From JACRPZ01 sp040758255 (GTDB taxonomy: Bacteria > Nitrospirota > Thermodesulfovibrionia > UBA6902): a DNA stretch of 6,170 nucleotides. Location of the stretch: assembly GCA_040758255.1 (NCBI GenBank), contig JBFLVX010000132.1, positions 1-6,170 of the forward strand, read 5' to 3'. The notes under the pieces were generated by a model. It saw only the letters and a list, made by a program, of their open reading frames with translations. It searched no databases and was not told the DNA's origin. Shown here one piece after another: positions 1 to 4,828 of the stretch (the first letter of the stretch is position 1; the number at the start of each line of letters is the position of its first letter). The translations under genes were made by a program, and so were the position numbers.

Positions 1-537
1 CTTCGCATGTTTTTGATAATTCTCTTCAAGCCCTTTCTCGTCCCTGTCAAAGCTGTAGCTGTCCTTCATTGTAAATTCACGCGTTCTCAATATTCCGCTC
101 TTGGGCCTCTCCTCATCCCTGAACTTTGACTGTATCTGATACCAGGTCTGGGGAAGGTCCCTGTATGAATGTATCTCCATTGAGGCAAGCCACGTGATTA
201 TCTCTTCATGTGTCATGCCAAGGCACATGTCTCTTTTGCCTCTGTCCTTCAGCCTGAACATCTCATCTCCTATATCAGACCATCTGCCGGTCTTCTGCCA
301 TATATCGGCAGGATGCAGCGCGGGCATTGTTATCTCCTGCGCCCCAATTGCGTCCATCTCCTCCCTGATGATCTTATTTATCCGCTGCATAACTTTTTGC
401 GCAAGAGGCAGATAAATATACAGGCCTGAGGCAAGCTGTCTCACATAGCCTGCCCGCAGCATTAATACATGGCTGACAGCCTCTGCCTCAGCAGGGGCTT
501 CACGTAAAGTCGGTATGAATATCTCAGAAAATCTCAT
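1..537 (-). CDS. proS: Prolyl-tRNA synthetase, N-terminal part (runs off left edge)
   Basis: Class II aminoacyl-tRNA synthetase that activates proline with ATP and charges tRNA-Pro in the cytoplasm. Only the first 179 codons are present; the reading frame is open to position 1, so the editing/insertion domain, motif 3 and the anticodon-binding domain lie outside. Translation starts MRFSEIFIPTLREAPAEAEA, typical of the bacterial-type ProRS. Visible landmarks are the motif 1 region (GLYIYLPLAQKVMQRINKII, residues 38-57), the MTHEE loop at 108-112, and motif 2 starting with FRDE (139-142) and continuing through R152, E154, F155 and MKDSYSF. The ATG at 537-535 has an AAGGG-type ribosome binding site a few bases upstream. 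It lies 111 bp downstream of ino1 on the same strand, separated by an inverted repeat, so read-through from ino1 is possible but not shown. Family assignment is secure from the motifs. Confidence 0.96.
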   Translation of the reverse strand, partial: MRFSEIFIPTLREAPAEAEAVSHVLMLRAGYVRQLASGLYIYLPLAQKVMQRINKIIREEMDAIGAQEITMPALHPADIWQKTGRWSDIGDEMFRLKDRGKRDMCLGMTHEEIITWLASMEIHSYRDLPQTWYQIQSKFRDEERPKSGILRTREFTMKDSYSFDRDEKGLEENYQKHAK

Positions 538-568
538 ATTACCCTTTCATACTAAAAACAGCAATTAC

Positions 569-639
569 GTCCGCAGATTACACAGATTTCTTTCTATTTT
601 TGTTTTGCTCAATCTGTGTAATCTGCTAAATCTGCGGAC
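569..639. repeat. Intergenic inverted repeat built of 9-nt CAGATT modules
   Basis: The left arm holds two 9-nt units (CCGCAGATT 571-579, ACACAGATT 580-588). The right arm, read on the minus strand, holds three (CCGCAGATT 637-629, TAGCAGATT 628-620, ACACAGATT 619-611). This gives a perfect 16-bp inverted repeat (573-588 with 611-626, 22-nt A/T-rich centre) and an alternative 11-bp pairing of the outer ends (569-579 with 629-639). It fills most of the ino1-proS gap. As minus-strand RNA it could form a stable hairpin downstream of ino1, but no U-run follows immediately (the nearest T-run is about 10 nt later), so it is not a canonical terminator. It looks like a dispersed intergenic palindrome; similar CAGATTAC-type repeats are, as I recall, scattered in many environmental bacterial genomes. 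Confidence 0.85.
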
Positions 640-648
640 AAATGGTTG

Positions 649-1788
649 TTAAGTCTGGCTGTTCTGATATTGATAGACTTCTCTTTCCGCTGCCCAGTTT
701 TTGCTTATAAAGCTCTCCATCATGTGATAAGCTTCGTCGTCAGGATATTGAACAGGAGGATGCTTGCAAAAATATGCTGACGGGGCATGCAGAACGCCTC
801 CTTCTCCGCGTTCAAGCGCTAATTTGCAGCATCTTATGGAATCAATCGCCACGCCTGCGGAATTGGGAGAGTCCTCGACAGAGAGACGCAGTTCAAGGTT
901 CATGGGCACATCTCCGAAAAGCCGCCCCTCCATGCGGATAAAACAGACCTTGTTATCCTTCTGCCACGGGACATAATCGCTCGGTCCAATATGGATATTT
1001 TCAGCCGTCAGCCTATCTTCAAGTATTGATTGCACCGCCTCGGTCTTTGAAAGCTTCTTGGAGGCGAGCCTCTTTCTGTTAAGCATATTGAGGAAATCGG
1101 TATTGCCCCCTGTATTCAACTGATAAGTCCTGTCTAATTTCACCCCTCTCTTTTTAAAGAGATCTCCTAACATCCTGTGAGTAATGGTGGCGCCAAGCTG
1201 TGACTTTATATCATCGCCAATTACGGGGAGGTTCTTCTCTTTAAACCTGCCTGCCCATTCAGGGTCGCTGGCAATAAAGACAGGGATATTATTCACTAGC
1301 CCGATGCCTGCTTCAAGCGCGCATTCAGCATAAAATTTTGCAGCCTCCTCCGACCCAACGGGAAGATAATTCAGAAGCATGTCCGCGCCTGATCCCGATA
1401 ATGTTTTTACTATATCGCTCATGGACGGCTCTTTTTCACTGCTTATGACAAAAGAATGCTTATCCGGATATTCGCTCATATGCTCAGAATAACCATCCAA
1501 GATCCTTCCCATCTGTACATTAATCCCTGTTTTAGGCATATTACCGCAAAACACGGCGGTACAGTTAGGCTCTGCAAATATAGCTTCGTTCACATCCCTG
1601 CCGACCTTTCTCTTATCAATGTCAAAGGCTGCAACAACCTGAATATCCGATGGATTGTAGCCTCCGATATCCCAATGCATTAGGCCGATGGCCTCTTTCG
1701 CGTCTTTTTCCTTATAGTACTCAACGCCCTGAAGCAGAGAGCTGACACAATTTCCGATCCCGGCAATCGCAACTTTTATCTTTCTCAT
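649..1788 (-). CDS. ino1: Inositol-3-phosphate synthase (myo-inositol-1-phosphate synthase)
   Basis: NAD-dependent enzyme that isomerises glucose 6-phosphate to 1L-myo-inositol 1-phosphate, the committed step to inositol lipids, inositol-based solutes and related thiols. The 379-aa product matches the compact bacterial/archaeal class (the mycobacterial enzyme is of similar length) rather than the longer eukaryotic one. Seen in sequence: Rossmann NAD site AGIGNCVSSL (9-18) followed by QGVEYY; GLMHWDIGGYNPSDI (35-49); YLPVGSEEAAKFYAECA (141-157); GDDIKSQLGATITHR (191-205); QLNTGGNTDFLNML (223-236); SKKLSKTEA (243-251); and GDVPMNLEL plus EDSPNSAGV (292-313), the conserved catalytic region. The frame could be extended to an ATG at 1842, but the ATG at 1788 has a strong GGAGG 8 nt upstream and begins MRKIKVAIAGIGN as in homologues, so it is preferred. 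A promoter and symmetric elements sit upstream. No inositol monophosphatase or phospholipid synthase gene is next to it. Confidence 0.95.
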   Translation of the reverse strand: MRKIKVAIAGIGNCVSSLLQGVEYYKEKDAKEAIGLMHWDIGGYNPSDIQVVAAFDIDKRKVGRDVNEAIFAEPNCTAVFCGNMPKTGINVQMGRILDGYSEHMSEYPDKHSFVISSEKEPSMSDIVKTLSGSGADMLLNYLPVGSEEAAKFYAECALEAGIGLVNNIPVFIASDPEWAGRFKEKNLPVIGDDIKSQLGATITHRMLGDLFKKRGVKLDRTYQLNTGGNTDFLNMLNRKRLASKKLSKTEAVQSILEDRLTAENIHIGPSDYVPWQKDNKVCFIRMEGRLFGDVPMNLELRLSVEDSPNSAGVAIDSIRCCKLALERGEGGVLHAPSAYFCKHPPVQYPDDEAYHMMESFISKNWAAEREVYQYQNSQT

Positions 1789-1796
1789 ACGCGCCG

Positions 1797-1801
1797 CCTC
1801 C
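1797..1801 (-). promoter_or_regulatory. Shine-Dalgarno of ino1 (decides the start)
   Basis: The minus strand reads GGAGG, 8 nt before the ATG at 1788-1786. It is the strongest ribosome binding site in the window and rules against the in-frame upstream ATG at 1842, which would place the operator-like palindrome at 1816-1833 inside the coding region. Confidence 0.85.
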
Positions 1802-1815
1802 AAGACATAACCTTG

Positions 1816-1833
1816 TGTAAAATTGATTTTACA
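1816..1833. promoter_or_regulatory. Operator-like 18-bp palindrome in the ino1 leader
   Basis: TGTAAAATTGATTTTACA is a perfect dyad: 8-bp arms around a 2-bp centre. A 2-nt loop is too tight for a good RNA hairpin, so a homodimeric DNA-binding regulator is a better explanation than an RNA structure. It lies about 20 bp downstream of the predicted ino1 transcription start (near 1854) and 15 bp upstream of its Shine-Dalgarno, a classic repressor position. The octamer ACATAACC occurs at 1805-1812 and again at 1831-1838, on the two sides of the dyad. The regulator is unknown; that it is an operator is inference. Confidence 0.5.
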
Positions 1834-1838
1834 TAACC

Positions 1839-1867
1839 GCATAGTTTATATGCTTAAAAAAGCATAG
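1839..1867. promoter_or_regulatory. Overlapping GCATA half-sites over the ino1 -10/start region
   Basis: GCATA occurs at 1839-1843 (plus), 1853-1849 (minus) and 1862-1866 (plus). The second and third form the dyad TATGCTT-AAAA-AAGCATA (1849-1866); the first and second form GCATA-N5-TATGC. The right arm coincides exactly with the predicted -10 hexamer of ino1, so a protein bound here would compete with RNA polymerase. Part of the symmetry may be coincidental because the -10 itself supplies one arm. Confidence 0.4.
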
Positions 1868-1889
1868 CAAAACCCCGTTCATTAATCAA
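1861..1889 (-). promoter_or_regulatory. Predicted sigma70-type promoter of ino1 with extended -10
   Basis: On the minus strand: TTGATT (1889-1884), a 17-bp spacer, then TATGCT (1866-1861), with TGC immediately before the -10 (extended -10, TGN). Each hexamer matches consensus at 4 of 6 positions and the spacing is ideal. The start would be near 1854, giving a leader of about 65 nt before the ATG at 1788. This is the best promoter candidate I found in the window. Confidence 0.6.
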
Positions 1890-1897
1890 GAAAATTC

Positions 1898-1918
1898 CCT
1901 CTGAAATACCTCTGAAAT
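1898..1918. repeat. 10-bp direct repeat at 11-bp period upstream of the ino1 -35
   Basis: CCTCTGAAAT occurs at 1898-1907 and again at 1909-1918. The 11-bp period is about one helical turn, so both copies face the same side of the DNA. On the minus strand they lie roughly 44 to 64 bp upstream of the predicted ino1 start, where activators usually bind; they are also upstream of dcd. Binding-site function is inferred from spacing and position only. Confidence 0.45.
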
Positions 1919-1974
1919 TGTAAAAAAAGAAGGCGTTGTGTTACTCTTTAGAACTTTACAACCAGTTAATAAAT

Positions 1975-1989
1975 AGGGAGAGACCATTG
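1975..1989 (+). promoter_or_regulatory. Shine-Dalgarno and TTG start of dcd
   Basis: AGGGAG at 1975-1980 is followed after 6 nt by the TTG at 1987-1989. This start yields MPKNDRWIREMAEKG, which aligns with the usual N-terminus of this dCTP deaminase class. The longer frame from another TTG at 1936 would add 17 unrelated residues and has no suitable ribosome binding site. No convincing promoter for dcd was found in 1890-1975. Confidence 0.75.
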
Positions 1990-2535
1990 CCTAAGAATGA
2001 CCGCTGGATAAGGGAGATGGCAGAAAAGGGGATGATAACGCCCTTTGCCGAGAATCAGGGAAGAGAGGGTGTTATATCATACGGCGTAAGCTCATACGGT
2101 TATGATATGAGGATCTCCGATGAATTTAAGATATTCACCAATCATAAGAACACAGTGATTGACCCTAAAAAATTCGACCCAGAGAGTTTTACGGACTTCA
2201 AAGGCGAAGTATGTGTAATCCCAGCCAATTCGTTTGTCCTTGCCACATCTCTTGAGTATTTCAGGATTCCCAGAGAGACGGTGGTTATCTGTCTCGGCAA
2301 GTCAACATATGCGAGGTGCGGAATAGTTGTTAATGTAACGCCCCTTGAGCCTGAATGGGAAGGCCATGTAACCATTGCGATATCCAATACTGCACCGCTG
2401 CCGGCAAAGCTCTATGCAAATGAAGGGATAGCCCAGATCATATTCCTTGAATCAAGAGAGGTCTGCTTAAGGTCCTATGCGGACAAAACAGGCAAATATC
2501 AGGCGCAGAAAGGGATAACGCTGCCCAAAGTTTAA
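1987..2535 (+). CDS. dcd: dCTP deaminase family protein lacking the catalytic glutamate
   Basis: Members of this family deaminate dCTP to dUTP, feeding dTMP synthesis; they are homotrimers related to dUTPases. The 182-aa product matches the SYGxSSYGYD / GKSTYARCGI / NVTPxEPEWEG class found in many Gram-negatives. Seen: SYGVSSYGYDMRISDEFKIF (31-50), GKSTYARCGIVVNVTPLEPE (104-123), TAPLPAKLYANEGIAQ (135-150) and YADKTGKYQAQKGITLP (164-180). S106 and R110 correspond to E. coli S111 and R115; Y164, K170 and Q174 correspond to Y171, K178 and Q182. The catalytic base (E. coli Glu138, normally TxEISN or LEFSN) is replaced by Ala131 (GCG at 2377-2379) in TIAISN. Fold and substrate binding should be intact, but normal deaminase chemistry is doubtful unless another residue substitutes. 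It is the first gene of an apparent plus-strand operon with pyrF, 58 bp downstream. The TTG start is supported by a Shine-Dalgarno. Confidence 0.92.
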   Translation: MPKNDRWIREMAEKGMITPFAENQGREGVISYGVSSYGYDMRISDEFKIFTNHKNTVIDPKKFDPESFTDFKGEVCVIPANSFVLATSLEYFRIPRETVVICLGKSTYARCGIVVNVTPLEPEWEGHVTIAISNTAPLPAKLYANEGIAQIIFLESREVCLRSYADKTGKYQAQKGITLPKV

Positions 2536-2536
2536 T

Positions 2537-2587
2537 AGCTTAGGTAGATAGTCCTAAAAGACTACAGTCTAAACAACCTATTTAGCT
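2537..2587 (+). other. Nested short inverted repeats between dcd and pyrF
   Basis: In the 58-bp gap, TAGTC (2549-2553) pairs with GACTA (2560-2564). AGACT/AGTCT (2559-2563 with 2566-2570) is an alternative with a 2-nt centre. The outer TAGGT (2541-2545) can pair with ACCTA (2576-2580), and AGCT (2537-2540) with AGCT (2584-2587). No U-run follows, so this is not an intrinsic terminator. It may only be a weak mRNA structure just before the pyrF start, which itself has no visible Shine-Dalgarno. Confidence 0.3.
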
Positions 2588-2593
2588 AATGAT

Positions 2594-3313
2594 ATGGAAC
2601 CAAAAGACCGCATAATACTCGCCCTTGATGTGTCCTCCTATGAAGAAGCCGCCGGCATCGTTGATGCCTTTAAGGGGGATGTCAATATATTCAAGGTCGG
2701 CTTGGAGTTGTTCATCTCTTCCGGGCCAAGGATAGTCGAGAAGATCAATTCCGAAGGTAGAAAAGTCTTTCTCGATCTGAAGCTCCATGACATCCCAAAC
2801 ACGGTCTCCAAATCCGCGCTTGCGGCTGCTGAGCTTGGCGTATATATGATGACTCTCCATACATCAGGAGGCCTTGAGATGATGAAGAAGACAGCTGAGT
2901 CGCTTGTGAATGCCTCATTAAAAGGGAACTTCAGCCGTCCGCAGCTCCTTGGTGTAACCATCTTGACAAGCATAGACAGCGAGAGCCTGAAGCATGAGGT
3001 CGGCATAACGCACAGTATGACAACTCATATCAAACACCTGACAGGACTTGCCCTTAAAGCCGGTCTTGACGGCATCGTCTGCTCTCCTCAGGAGGCGGAG
3101 GTAATACGCTCCAAGTTCGGAAAGGATTTACTCATCGTTACACCGGGAATAAGGCCGTCATGGACGCCGCCGGATGATCAAAAGAGGACACTGACGCCAA
3201 AAGAGGCATTAAAAAGAGGGGCTGACTATCTTGTCATCGGAAGGGCTGTAATGTCCCAGCCGAATCCTCTGCGGGCGCTGCGGCTAATACATGATGAGAT
3301 CGCGGGTCTCTAA
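2594..3313 (+). CDS. pyrF: Orotidine 5'-phosphate decarboxylase
   Basis: Cytoplasmic enzyme that decarboxylates OMP to UMP, the last step of de novo pyrimidine synthesis. The 239-aa length is normal for the bacterial class. The TIM-barrel landmarks are in order: ILALDV with D12, FKVGLELF with K34, and the catalytic signature FLDLKLHDIPNTV (59-71), in which D61, K63 and D66 with K34 form the Lys-Asp-Lys-Asp array. Near the C-terminus, VTPGIRPSWTPPDDQKRTLTP and GADYLVIGRAV form the phosphate-binding loops. ATG at 2594 gives MEPKDRIILALDV; no Shine-Dalgarno is visible ahead of it, but no better in-frame start exists. It sits between dcd and a chorismate-using enzyme, 27 bp upstream of the latter, and is probably co-transcribed with both. 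Confidence 0.96.
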   Translation: MEPKDRIILALDVSSYEEAAGIVDAFKGDVNIFKVGLELFISSGPRIVEKINSEGRKVFLDLKLHDIPNTVSKSALAAAELGVYMMTLHTSGGLEMMKKTAESLVNASLKGNFSRPQLLGVTILTSIDSESLKHEVGITHSMTTHIKHLTGLALKAGLDGIVCSPQEAEVIRSKFGKDLLIVTPGIRPSWTPPDDQKRTLTPKEALKRGADYLVIGRAVMSQPNPLRALRLIHDEIAGL

Positions 3314-3340
3314 GGATAGTATCTGCGAATAGCACTGCCG

Positions 3341-4828
3341 ATGCTCAATATCTTTCCATCCAGAGAAAAATTCATAGAGGACGCTGAAGCGGGCGTCATA
3401 TCTCCTTTATATGTGGAACTGCCTTTTCATAAGCCGCAGCAAATTTATGAGCGTATAGAATCTTCACACAGCTTTATCCTTGAGAGTCTTCATGGCCCTG
3501 AAAAGATCGCGAGATACTCTTTTCTTGGGGCAGAACCATTCTTGATCTTTAAGGTAAAAAACGGCTCTATAGAAATAAGCGGCAAGGAGAAGAGAGTTAT
3601 CAGGTCATCCAATCCCCTTAAAGCGCTCAAGGAATTAATAACCGCTTATAAACTCAAGCCCCGGCCCGGACTGCCGCCTTTTATAGGCGGAGCAGTGGGG
3701 TTAATAAGCTATGACTTTGTCCACTATCTTGAGCATCTTCCCAGAACCACCCTTGATGACCTCAAAATACCGTACGCCCACTTTATGTTTGTTGATACCG
3801 TGATAGCTATAGACCATAAACTTAAGAAAACATTTCTCATCTCATCGCCTGCCGCAAAGGAGATTATGATAAACCCTGAAGAGGATACGCACGACTGGGC
3901 AAGTCATTATGATAATGCCGTTGAAAGGATAAGCAGACTTTACAGCAAGATCAAATCCCCTCTCCCTCCTTTTAAGGAACCGGTAGCGGGAAAAAGCAAA
4001 TCCGTTGATATCAGGCACGAGATAACCAAGAAAGATTACATGGATATGGTTGTAAAGACAAAAGAGTATATCACTGCCGGAGATATATTCCAGGCAAATA
4101 TTTCTCAGAGAGTATCGGCTGAGATCGGCAATATAAAACCGTGGGAGCTTTATAAAGCGCTCAGCAGAATAAACCCTTCGCCGTTTGCGGCATATCTGAA
4201 TATGGAGGATTATCATATTGTAAGCTCTTCTCCTGAAAGATTAGTCAGGGTAAGCGAAGAGAACGTTGAGACAAGGCCGATTGCAGGGACACGGCGTAGA
4301 GGAGTTGATTCAAAGGAAGACAGCACCATGAGAGCCGAGCTTCTTCTTGATGAAAAAGAGAGGGCCGAACATCTTATGCTTATTGACCTTGAAAGAAACG
4401 ATCTCGGGAAGATCTCTGATTACAGCACAGTGACGGTTGACGAATTAATGACAACAGAGGATTATTCGCACGTTATGCATATCGTATCAAACATAAGAGG
4501 CAGGATCGTTGAGGGCAAGGATTCTTTTGATGTAATACGGGCGGTCTTTCCCGGGGGCACAATAACAGGCGTACCAAAGGTAAGATGCATGGAGATCATT
4601 GATGAACTTGAACCTGTTGCGAGGGGGCCGTATACAGGCTCGCTCGGATACATAAGCTTCACAGGCGAAATGGACCTGAATATTATAATAAGAAGCTTTG
4701 TAATAAAGGATTCTACTGCTTATGTTCAAGCAGGCGCGGGCATTGTTGCGGACTCTGATCCAGAGAGAGAATATTATGAAACACTGAAGAAAGCAGAGGC
4801 GCTTATAAAGACACTGGAGATTCTTTGA
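3341..4828 (+). CDS. trpE/pabB: Chorismate-binding enzyme: anthranilate synthase component I or PIAGT-class aminodeoxychorismate synthase component I
   Basis: Uses chorismate and ammonia from a glutamine amidotransferase partner to make anthranilate (tryptophan) or 4-amino-4-deoxychorismate (folate). The 495-aa length suits TrpE. The N-terminal domain has a LES motif at 47-49 (part of the tryptophan pocket in TrpE), RYSFLG (58-63) and PPFIGGAVGLISYD. The C-terminal chorismate domain has GDIFQANISQR (247-257), INPSPFAAYLN (277-287), SSSPERLVRV (295-304), PIAGT (313-317), ERAEHLMLIDLERNDLG (340-356), SHVMH, FPGGTITGVPKVRCMEII (403-420), GPYTGSLGY, MDLNIIIRS and QAGAGIVADS. PIAGT points to anthranilate synthase, but SPFAAY instead of the PYMFY type, SPER, PGGTITG and MDLNI are PabB-like, and a PabB subclass with PIAGT is known. 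No trpG or pabA is adjacent. The ATG at 3341 lacks a near Shine-Dalgarno. The stop codon touches that of the convergent mglA. The family is certain; TrpE versus PabB is left open, leaning slightly to PabB. Confidence 0.9.
   Translation: MLNIFPSREKFIEDAEAGVISPLYVELPFHKPQQIYERIESSHSFILESLHGPEKIARYSFLGAEPFLIFKVKNGSIEISGKEKRVIRSSNPLKALKELITAYKLKPRPGLPPFIGGAVGLISYDFVHYLEHLPRTTLDDLKIPYAHFMFVDTVIAIDHKLKKTFLISSPAAKEIMINPEEDTHDWASHYDNAVERISRLYSKIKSPLPPFKEPVAGKSKSVDIRHEITKKDYMDMVVKTKEYITAGDIFQANISQRVSAEIGNIKPWELYKALSRINPSPFAAYLNMEDYHIVSSSPERLVRVSEENVETRPIAGTRRRGVDSKEDSTMRAELLLDEKERAEHLMLIDLERNDLGKISDYSTVTVDELMTTEDYSHVMHIVSNIRGRIVEGKDSFDVIRAVFPGGTITGVPKVRCMEIIDELEPVARGPYTGSLGYISFTGEMDLNIIIRSFVIKDSTAYVQAGAGIVADSDPEREYYETLKKAEALIKTLEIL

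Noticed and set aside
194..429. Two plus-strand open frames of 73 codons
   Set aside because: They are antisense shadows of proS, whose minus-strand translation is unmistakable.
569..639. Intrinsic terminator of ino1
   Set aside because: The stem is strong, but no U-tract follows directly in the minus-strand direction, and the 22-nt loop and modular arms fit a dispersed repeat better.
764..1683. Plus-strand open frames at 764-976 and 1456-1683
   Set aside because: Both lie wholly antisense to the well-supported ino1 gene, have no recognisable domain and no ribosome binding site worth noting.
1936..1986. Upstream TTG start for dcd adding 17 residues
   Set aside because: The extension does not resemble the family N-terminus and lacks a Shine-Dalgarno; the TTG at 1987 has AGGGAG at 6-nt spacing and matches homologues.
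2142..3006. Minus-strand open frames opposite dcd and pyrF (up to 122 codons)
   Set aside because: They cover conserved coding regions on the other strand and show no protein family features.
3314..3340. Tryptophan attenuator or leader peptide ahead of the TrpE/PabB gene
   Set aside because: The gap from pyrF is only 27 bp, with no Trp codons, hairpin pair or U-run.
3842..4216. Minus-strand open frame of 124 codons inside the chorismate enzyme gene
   Set aside because: It is antisense to strongly conserved family sequence, with no recognisable motif; composition explains it.
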